Assembly: GCA_050258755.1 (NCBI GenBank)
Contig: JBLMZI010000005.1
Span: forward strand, 290,904 to 354,903
Direction of reading: 5' to 3'
Length of the DNA: 64,000 bases
Source: JBLMZI01 sp050258755
GTDB lineage: Bacteria > Bacillota > Syntrophomonadia > Syntrophomonadales > DTU052
Of this stretch, positions 26,745-32,876 are shown in pieces. A program made the position numbers and the translations under genes. Below the pieces are notes generated by a model. The model was not told the origin of the DNA, made no database searches, and saw only the letters and a program-made list of their open reading frames with translations. The first letter of the stretch is position 1; each line of letters starts with the position of its first letter.

Positions 26745-27811
26745 GGATTCCCGTCCGGATTGTCCGGAGGCATGAAATCTCGCGCGGCGCGCAGGCTGTC
26801 GTTCCACTTGTGGCCGTCATCCTGGCCCTGGCGGTCGGTGCCTTGTTCTTATTGCTGTACGGCATTTCCCCCATTATGGTGTACCGTGAAATGCTTGGCG
26901 GCGCGTTTGGAAGCTACTACGGGGTTTCCGAAACCGTTGTGAAAGCGATTCCGCTTATGCTTGCCGGACTTGCCGTTTCCCTGGCATTCCGGATGCAGCT
27001 TTGGAATATTGGCGCTGAAGGGCAAATCTATCTGGGGGCTTTTGCGGCCTCCGGCGTGGCTTTGTTTTCAGATCTTCCGCCGGTTCTGCTGCTGCCGGCC
27101 ATGCTGTTTGCGGCCTTTTTGGCCGGTGCGTGCTGGGGATTGATTCCCGGGATTCTAAAAGGGTTCTGGGATGTGAATGAGACCATCGTCTCATTGATGC
27201 TGAACTATGTGGGAATCCTGTGGGTGGAATACCTGGTTTTCGGCCCATGGCGCGATCCGCAGGGATTCAATTACCCGCTGACCAGGGTGTTCCCCGAAGG
27301 GGCCGCTTTACCGCCGCTGCTGCCCACCAGCCGGGTTCATGCGGGACTGCTGGTTGCGCTGGTTATCGCGGGACTCCTGTGGTATGTCATTCGATCCACC
27401 CGTTGGGGGTATGAAATCCGGGTTCTCGGTGAAAGCTGGCCTGCGGCCCGTTATGCCGGAATGAATACCATCAAAAACGTTGTGCTGGTCTTTCTGATCA
27501 GCGGCGGAATCGCGGGAATTGCAGGGATGGTTGAGGTTGCCGGGGTTACCCACCGGCTGCAGCAGGGCCTGTCGCCTGGCTATGGGTATACCGGCATCAT
27601 TGTGGCCTGGCTGGCCCGGCTGAACCCATTCGCGATCATCCTGGTTTCGTTTTTATTGGGCGCTCTGCTGGTGGCCGGGTACAGCATTCAGACGATTGGG
27701 CTTCCGTTCTCGGTGGTTTCCATGCTGCAGGGATTGATTCTGTTTTTCCTGCTCGGCGGTGAATTGTTTATCACCCATGAGATCACATGGGATCGGAAAA
27801 GGAGCATGTAA
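26741..27811 (+). CDS. ABC importer permease 1 (nucleoside/BMP type)
   Basis: 356 residues, about ten helices, BPD_transp_2 family. The WNIGAEGQIYLGAF motif and AARYAGMNTIKNV cytoplasmic loop are typical of the YufP/NupP permease. TTG start at 26741 after AAGGAGGGAAG, sharing bases with the ATPase stop. It forms a heterodimer with the next product. The downstream start lies inside this gene's end or just beyond, so the operon is tightly packed. Confidence 0.93.
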   Translation: MRIPVRIVRRHEISRGAQAVVPLVAVILALAVGALFLLLYGISPIMVYREMLGGAFGSYYGVSETVVKAIPLMLAGLAVSLAFRMQLWNIGAEGQIYLGAFAASGVALFSDLPPVLLLPAMLFAAFLAGACWGLIPGILKGFWDVNETIVSLMLNYVGILWVEYLVFGPWRDPQGFNYPLTRVFPEGAALPPLLPTSRVHAGLLVALVIAGLLWYVIRSTRWGYEIRVLGESWPAARYAGMNTIKNVVLVFLISGGIAGIAGMVEVAGVTHRLQQGLSPGYGYTGIIVAWLARLNPFAIILVSFLLGALLVAGYSIQTIGLPFSVVSMLQGLILFFLLGGELFITHEITWDRKRSM

Positions 27812-27813
27812 CC

Positions 27814-28743
27814 ATGGATACAGGCATGATCATCGCCTTTCTGGCAGCGGTTGTTGCGCTGGGGACGCCCATTTTGCTGGCGGCCGCCGGTGAAATGGTC
27901 GCCGAACGGTCCGGGATTTTGAATCTGGGCGTTGAAGGCATGATGCTGGTCGGGGCCGTAACCGGCGTGATTGTGACGTTAAAAACCGGAAACCATTGGG
28001 CAGGTATATCGGCCGCGATGGCGGCCGGCGGCGTGGTTTCCCTGATTCATGCCTTTATCTCAGTGACTTTAAATGGCAATCAGGTGGTCAGTGGTTTGGC
28101 GCTGACCTTATTCGGAACAGGTCTTTCGGGTTTTGTTGGCATGAAATATGTGGGCGTTCCGGTTGCGAACCCGTTTGAACCGTGGAGCATCCCGCTATTG
28201 TCTAAAATCCCGTACCTTGGTCCAGTTCTGTTTCATCAGGATAGTCTGGTTTATCTGAGCTATCTGGTCGTGATCGGCCTCTATTTGATGTTGTACAAGA
28301 CCGCATGGGGACTTTCGCTTCGCGCGGTGGGCGAGGACCCGGCCGCGGCTGACGCGACCGGGATCAGCGTGTCCCGGATCCGGTATCTGGCCACGATGAT
28401 CGGCGGGATGCTGGCGGGTTTGGGCGGCGCCTACCTGTCGCTGGCTTTTACGCCGGCCTGGATGGAAGGCATGACGGCTGGCCGCGGGTGGATTGCGGTG
28501 GCCCTGGTGATTTTCGGCATGTGGGATCCGGTCAAAATTCTGGCTGGATCGTATCTTTTTGGCACCGTTGAGGCGCTCAATTACCGGTTTCAAACCCTGG
28601 GAATCACCGTCCCTTCGTTCTTTCTGCAGATGCTTCCCTACGTGCTTACCATTCTGGCGGTTTTCCTGGCGGTGCGCGTGAAAGGCAAAGAGGCGGGACC
28701 GCCGGCCGCCCTCAGCACACCCTATGACCGGGAGTCCCGGTGA
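27814..28743 (+). CDS. ABC importer permease 2 (nucleoside/BMP type)
   Basis: 309 residues, about nine helices, BPD_transp_2 family. It has GILNLGVEGMMLVGAV, the family's equivalent of the WNIGAEGQ motif, and ADATGISVSRIRYLAT. I chose ATG at 27814 with AAAAGGAG upstream; ATG at 27787 lies within permease 1 and has no good site. Its TGA overlaps a GTG that opens a short gene remnant, suggesting the ancestral operon continued. Confidence 0.92.
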   Translation: MDTGMIIAFLAAVVALGTPILLAAAGEMVAERSGILNLGVEGMMLVGAVTGVIVTLKTGNHWAGISAAMAAGGVVSLIHAFISVTLNGNQVVSGLALTLFGTGLSGFVGMKYVGVPVANPFEPWSIPLLSKIPYLGPVLFHQDSLVYLSYLVVIGLYLMLYKTAWGLSLRAVGEDPAAADATGISVSRIRYLATMIGGMLAGLGGAYLSLAFTPAWMEGMTAGRGWIAVALVIFGMWDPVKILAGSYLFGTVEALNYRFQTLGITVPSFFLQMLPYVLTILAVFLAVRVKGKEAGPPAALSTPYDRESR

Positions 28744-28814
28744 TCGAAATGCGTTTGGAATGGCTTTTCGTGTATGGCACCCTGATGACGGGATGCGGAA
28801 TGTTTGAGGAGTGA
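28740..28814 (+). pseudogene. 5' remnant of a gamma-glutamylcyclotransferase-like gene
   Basis: A 24-codon frame opens with GTG overlapping the permease stop (GTGA) and reads ...LEWLFVYGTLMTG... before a TGA. LFVYGTLxxG near the N-terminus is the hallmark of the AIG2/GGCT (gamma-glutamylcyclotransferase) fold, which should run about 110 residues or more. The rest is absent: the next gene starts 7 bases later and encodes an unrelated protein. I read it as a deletion remnant whose start remained coupled to the operon; a leader peptide is the alternative. Confidence 0.5.
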
Positions 28815-28820
28815 TATGCA

Positions 28821-29288
28821 ATGATGAAAGGTATTTCCCCCAGGCTGATTAACTGGGTCATGATTCTGGCCATCGTCGGGGCGGTCATCTATTTCGGGCG
28901 TGCCGGCGAGCCGCCGAAACCCGCGCCGCTGGTGGCGAATCCCCAGATCGTGCGCAGTGACTTTCTCGGGATGACCGGGGTCTCCCAGCCGATGAAATCG
29001 GTACTCGGTGGTCGATTTTATGCCACCGAACTGCTATTGCCCGAACCGTTTACGGGCAAACCGGGAACCCGGATTTATGCCCGGATGGAAGACGGGCACG
29101 AAGCAATCACGGCCCTTTATGAAATCAAATCAGTGACTGACCAGCCGGCGGTGGTGCATTACCGGCATCTGAAAAATGAGAAATACGATTTTACGCCGCC
29201 CGGATCGTGGAAACGGATCAACCTTACCGGTGCCGAAATCCGGGGCGAATCGGAACCGAAGCCCGGCGCGGAAGCCAAAACCGACTGA
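28821..29288 (+). CDS. membrane-anchored protein of unknown function
   Basis: 155 residues: an N-terminal helix (LINWVMILAIVGAVIYFG, about 10-27), a Pro-rich spacer, then an extracytoplasmic domain of about 90 residues (GRFYATELLLPEPFTGKPG, VVHYRHLKNEKYDF). The C-terminus is charged and Pro-rich. I recognise no family. GAGGAGTGAT precedes the double ATG; the ribosome site lies in the end of the GGCT remnant. It may be co-transcribed with the importer operon and the DUF89 gene. Confidence 0.7.
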   Translation: MMKGISPRLINWVMILAIVGAVIYFGRAGEPPKPAPLVANPQIVRSDFLGMTGVSQPMKSVLGGRFYATELLLPEPFTGKPGTRIYARMEDGHEAITALYEIKSVTDQPAVVHYRHLKNEKYDFTPPGSWKRINLTGAEIRGESEPKPGAEAKTD

Positions 29289-29328
29289 AATAAGAAAACC
29301 GATTCCAAACCCTTTGGAGGCAATGATT

Positions 29329-30186
29329 ATGCTGGTAAGCCCGGAATGCATTCCGTGTTACCTGAATCAGGTGTTAAATACCATGCGGGCGGCCGGTACG
29401 CCCGAAAAGGAACAATCGGCCGTGCTGCTGGACCTGCTGCCGGAGATTGCCAGGTTGGGGACTGATCGGACACCGAGCCACAATTCGTCAGTGCTGCTGC
29501 TGAAGGCCTACCAACGAATCGGCAGCAATGATCCTTTTGTGAAAGCAAAGGCGGTTTCCAACCGGCAGGCCGAAACCGCGTTGAAAACGATGGGCGGCCG
29601 AATTTCCCAGGGTGTTGATCCGCTGACCGCGGCCTTAAAGCTGGCGGTGGCCGGGAATGTGATTGATCTCGGCATCTTTGAAGAATACGACCTGGAAGCC
29701 AGTCTCGGCGAAGTGGAACAGCAGCAGTTCGATCCGGCTGCCGTCAGCGCCTTACGAAAAGCCCTGGATAAAGCCGACCGGGTTCTGGTGGTCGGGGACA
29801 ACAGCGGTGAAATCGTTTTCGACCGAATCATCGTGCAATATCTGCTGGATCAGGGAAAAACGGTGACCTACAGTGTTAAGTCAGGCCCGATTCTGAATGA
29901 CGCAATCCGTTTTGATGCCGAGGAAGCGGGCATGAGTGGACTTGTTCCAGTCATTGAGACCGGAAGCCGGTTCTTAGGTGTCGAATGGGATCTGTGCTCG
30001 GAGCAGTTCCAGGAAAACTGGAAGGCTGCCGATCTGGTCCTGGCCAAAGGACAGGCCAATTACGAGAGCATCGAAGGCACACGCTGGGCGGGCCGGAAAA
30101 CCTTCTTCTTGCTGAAAGCCAAATGCCCGGTCGTCGCGAAACACCTGGGCGTTGACCTGGGAGACTGGGTCCTGCGCCAGAACTGA
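29329..30186 (+). CDS. DUF89 / ARMT1-like metal-dependent phosphatase
   Basis: 285 residues of the DUF89 damage-control phosphatase family, which hydrolyses reactive phosphometabolites using a divalent metal. N-terminal CIPCYLNQVL is typical of the bacterial branch. The metal site is built from VVGDNSGEIVFDRI (Asp-Asn), SVKSGPILNDA and ADLVLAKGQANYE. I chose ATG at 29329, 8 bases after TTGGAGG; the first ATG at 29323 is too close. The natural substrate is unknown. A bidirectional terminator follows. Confidence 0.9.
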   Translation: MLVSPECIPCYLNQVLNTMRAAGTPEKEQSAVLLDLLPEIARLGTDRTPSHNSSVLLLKAYQRIGSNDPFVKAKAVSNRQAETALKTMGGRISQGVDPLTAALKLAVAGNVIDLGIFEEYDLEASLGEVEQQQFDPAAVSALRKALDKADRVLVVGDNSGEIVFDRIIVQYLLDQGKTVTYSVKSGPILNDAIRFDAEEAGMSGLVPVIETGSRFLGVEWDLCSEQFQENWKAADLVLAKGQANYESIEGTRWAGRKTFFLLKAKCPVVAKHLGVDLGDWVLRQN

Positions 30187-30270
30187 ATTTAATGAATCAG
30201 TTCTAGGGACGCTATTTTTTACACATACGAATATGGAACAGAAGACCTAAGCGTCTTTTGAGAAAACGAA

Positions 30271-30296
30271 AAAGACTCCCGCGGGGGAGCCTTTTT
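30271..30296. terminator. bidirectional terminator
   Basis: AAAGACTCCC and GGGGAGCCTTTTT arms around GCG. It ends the DUF89 transcript and, on the minus strand, has a T run that could end transcription leaving the deacetylase fragment and two-component genes. Confidence 0.8.
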
Positions 30297-30307
30297 CATG
30301 ACAAGCA

Positions 30308-30541
30308 TTAACAGGCTATTCGGCTATTCATTTTTTTCGCTTTCAGCAGCTCCGAAACCGTAACAAATTCATACCCCTGCGCTTTTAACTCCTTCAGAAT
30401 AACCGGCAGGGCATCGGTGGTCCGTTTGCACGTGTCGCTGGCGTGCATCAGGATGATCGACCCTGGCTGCACCCGCTTGATGACCCGTTCCGAGATGGTC
30501 TGCGCGCCCGGATTCATCCAGTCCAGGCTGTCACCACTCCA
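30308..30541 (-). pseudogene. 3' fragment of a pdaB-like polysaccharide deacetylase gene
   Basis: Encodes only the last ~75 residues of a NodB-type deacetylase: in frame SLDWMNPGAQTISERVIKR..., with no start, signal anchor or catalytic TFD/HxxxH motifs. It is nearly identical to the 3' end of the intact gene at 35971-36702 (12 mismatches in the 190 best-aligned bases, my hand count). Similarity stops abruptly at 30541, 21 bases from the histidine-kinase stop. The far end has drifted (LLKAKKMNSRIAC against LLKDDKDK). It is a broken duplicate that marks one side of an inserted segment. Confidence 0.88.
30351..30541 (-). repeat. direct repeat, left copy (deacetylase 3' end)
   Basis: About 190 bp, roughly 94% identical by hand count to 35999-36189 in the same orientation, with a long block (from about 30401) carrying only four mismatches. 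The two copies bound the two-component/SLH segment. Confidence 0.9.
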
Positions 30542-30562
30542 TGCGAAAGGACAACACCATGA

Positions 30563-31828
30563 CTAAAGGATGATGCTTGTCTTAAAGATTCCATCCTCGG
30601 CAGTGAAGGAATATACTCCGTTGTATTTCTGTGCTACCTCCGCAATGCTTTTTGTACCCAGACCATGATTCTCCTCAGTGCTTACCGGCATGTCGTCAAC
30701 AAACACGATCTTGCCTTCGTAATGATTAGTGATTTGGATGAAAAGTTTGCCATGCTTGGTTTTGCAGACGATATGAATGATTCTGTCGTTTGAGTTGTGA
30801 ACGGTGTTGCAGGCATTAACAGCGTTTTCAATGGCATTGGCAAAAATAATGCAAAGATCCATATCGGATACGGTGTTTTCTTCTGGGAGATCGATCTGGG
30901 TTTGGACGGTAATACCTACTTTCTTGGCCTTATCAATATAGGAATACAGAATTAAATTGACCGTATAATTGTTACAATATTTTTCAACCTCAGCACTCGC
31001 AATGGTTTGTTCGACCTCTGTGATGTATTTTTGCGCCGCTACTTTATTGTTGTCCGAAAGATAGGCATTGATCAGATTCAGATGGTGTCGCATGTCGTGG
31101 CGATAAATGATTGTTTTCTCTTGTGATTCTTTCATGGATTCCAAATGCAACTGGGCCGATTTTACCTGCATACGTAACAAATTTTGTTCGTTTTGCATGG
31201 TGAGGTGCTCTCTGGTTTGTTTAAAGATCTGCAAAATCAGAGCATAAGCTGCAATCGTCATAATTAAGAGCAGAACACCAAACACAATCATTCGTTCAAC
31301 TACAACCGGGGTCAAATTATACTTTCCGCTGTAATAAGCCATCGCGAAGAATGAAAACGGTATAACGCAAAATCCAAACCACCCTTTCTCGGTGTTGCGC
31401 AGCATGTAAAGAAATGAAGGGCGTAAATATCTATAGATAATAAACCCTACGGGTAGATACAATGTATAGCAAACAATGTATATGATTGCCCTGTTGGAGC
31501 CAAAAAAATATGAAATAATAATCCCGATCAAGGAGAACGATGAGGTAATAGCGATGACTGTCAAATGAACAAAAAACACCTTGATTGCTTTGAACTTTGA
31601 AACAGATAGAAAAGCGAAGAATACCGGAAATTGAACAAGTAAAGGATATAGTCTCATAAAATATGCATACCCGAAGTGTATCAAAAACAGCCCATCACAA
31701 ATCAGCACGACGCCAGCGTAAATCCACAACAGATAGAGGTTCCTCTTTCGTTTAACCTCACAGTCCAAGAGCATATACATAATGCTGATCGCGAAAATAA
31801 TGCTAAGAAGAGACCTTATCTGCTCCAT
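30563..31828 (-). CDS. AgrC-like GHKL sensor histidine kinase
   Basis: 421 residues. Six or so N-terminal helices (to about 200) form the sensor, then a coiled linker, the H-box IIYRHDMRHHLNL with His 244 as likely phosphoacceptor, and an HPK10-type ATPase with the N-box CIIFANAIENAVNAC (near 327-340) and a G-box NHGLGTKS. This is the class that senses peptides or cell-envelope signals. The ATG at 31828 overlaps the regulator stop (TAATG), so the pair is coupled; a longer frame within the regulator gene is not used. No agrB or agrD peptide gene is nearby. Confidence 0.9.
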   Translation of the reverse strand: MEQIRSLLSIIFAISIMYMLLDCEVKRKRNLYLLWIYAGVVLICDGLFLIHFGYAYFMRLYPLLVQFPVFFAFLSVSKFKAIKVFFVHLTVIAITSSFSLIGIIISYFFGSNRAIIYIVCYTLYLPVGFIIYRYLRPSFLYMLRNTEKGWFGFCVIPFSFFAMAYYSGKYNLTPVVVERMIVFGVLLLIMTIAAYALILQIFKQTREHLTMQNEQNLLRMQVKSAQLHLESMKESQEKTIIYRHDMRHHLNLINAYLSDNNKVAAQKYITEVEQTIASAEVEKYCNNYTVNLILYSYIDKAKKVGITVQTQIDLPEENTVSDMDLCIIFANAIENAVNACNTVHNSNDRIIHIVCKTKHGKLFIQITNHYEGKIVFVDDMPVSTEENHGLGTKSIAEVAQKYNGVYSFTAEDGIFKTSIIL

Positions 31829-32577
31829 TATGCGTTTTCGCTCCCCAATGAGTCTTTCGCCCGAAAGGAATGATTGATATAAGTCTGCTTTACGTCTTTG
31901 AAAGCATTTCTTGATACGGGTATAAACATGTTGCTTGTGGTCGTAAAACCATCCTGTGATAGACACTTGATGTGGTCTAAGTTGACGATATAGGAGCGAT
32001 GAGGCTTGATAAAACGTTTATCAATCAATAAATCAGCTTCCACTTGAGAAATCGTAGAGGTGCTCTTTAGAGTGGTCCCGCCTTCTAGATGAAAATATAC
32101 GGTTCTCCCTATCACCTCAACAACGACTAGCTCATGTAAGAAGACCTTGGACAGGCTGGTTTGTGTTTTTACAACGATATATTGCTTCAGACCGCTGTGC
32201 ATATTGTTGCTGGCTTTTTCCAAAACTGAAAAGAGCCTGTCTTTTTGAATGGGCTTTACCAGATAATAAAAAGCATCCACAGAATAAGACTCTACCGCAA
32301 ATTCCGAAGATGAAGTCAAAAAAATAATTTTGGCAACCTGATCCTTGTTGCGTATCTTGGCGGCAAGTTCGATGCCGTTTATGATGGGCATAACGATATC
32401 CAACAGATATAAATCGAAATGTTTGCCACTTTCTATCTGGTCGATTAGATCCATACTGCTTCCAAACCGAAGGACTTCTATTTTACCTTCCGCAAACCCG
32501 CTGCTCAAATATTCATCCACAAGCAGACTGATCTGTAAAAGCTCCTGTGCATTGTCATCACAAATAGCAATTCTCAT
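31828..32577 (-). CDS. LytTR-family response regulator
   Basis: 249 residues. The receiver domain (1 to about 125) has the acidic pocket ICDDN and LLDIVMP with phosphoacceptor Asp 60, the SS pair, and KPIQKDRL lysine. The C-terminal LytTR DNA-binding domain (about 140-245) includes RFIKPHRSYIVNLDHI and PVSRNAFKDVKQ. It should control nearby promoters, possibly that of the divergent SLH protein gene. GAGG 7 bases before the ATG and an extended -10 promoter are visible upstream. It is the first gene of a two-gene operon with the kinase. Confidence 0.93.
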   Translation of the reverse strand: MRIAICDDNAQELLQISLLVDEYLSSGFAEGKIEVLRFGSSMDLIDQIESGKHFDLYLLDIVMPIINGIELAAKIRNKDQVAKIIFLTSSSEFAVESYSVDAFYYLVKPIQKDRLFSVLEKASNNMHSGLKQYIVVKTQTSLSKVFLHELVVVEVIGRTVYFHLEGGTTLKSTSTISQVEADLLIDKRFIKPHRSYIVNLDHIKCLSQDGFTTTSNMFIPVSRNAFKDVKQTYINHSFRAKDSLGSENA

Positions 32578-32611
32578 CCAGCAACCTCAATTTCGTCCTG
32601 TACACGATCCA

Positions 32612-32617
32612 ATTATA
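32612..32617 (-). promoter_or_regulatory. extended -10 promoter for the two-component operon
   Basis: On the minus strand TGGTATAAT gives an extended -10 about 35 bases before the regulator ATG. No good -35 is visible at 17 bases, as expected for an extended -10 promoter. Confidence 0.6.
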
Positions 32618-32710
32618 CCAGAGCTTTTGTCGAAAAAAGGACTTCATTACTTTCTGTAACGAAATATCGACATTTCATGCAGATGCGTGATAGGGCGGAA
32701 CACTATTGAA

Positions 32711-32719
32711 CTAAACTGT
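32711..32719 (-). promoter_or_regulatory. possible LytTR half-site
   Basis: On the minus strand ACAGTTTAG fits the published LytTR half-site pattern (W-M-M-GTT-N-R-K) at all nine positions. A second half-site at the usual ~21-base spacing is not seen. It lies in the intergenic region between the regulator and SLH genes. Confidence 0.3.
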
Positions 32720-32788
32720 TATTTATTCAGTCGCTGTCAAATTAAAATGAACGGCGGTCAAATCGCAACATGTATGCAATACAAAATA

Positions 32789-32848
32789 AATGGAACTGCC
32801 GTTTCCTCTCTGTCGAAAAGGAAGGGAAAATTACCAGGGAGTTCCATT
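32789..32848 (+). promoter_or_regulatory. hairpin in the leader of the SLH protein gene
   Basis: AATGGAACTGCC at 32789-32800 pairs with GGGAGTTCCATT at 32837-32848 in 11 of 12 positions, with a TTTCC/GGGAAA inner pairing. It ends just before the AAGGAAGGAG ribosome site, so it may affect translation or mRNA life. No promoter could be fixed for this gene. Confidence 0.45.
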
Positions 32849-32876
32849 CGTTTCAAGGAAGGAGAAAAGTCGAGTT

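Noticed and set aside
32790..32876. Longer N-terminus for the SLH protein from ATG 32790
   Set aside because: The first 29 codons lie in the leader hairpin, and the ribosome site and signal peptide fit the ATG at 32877.
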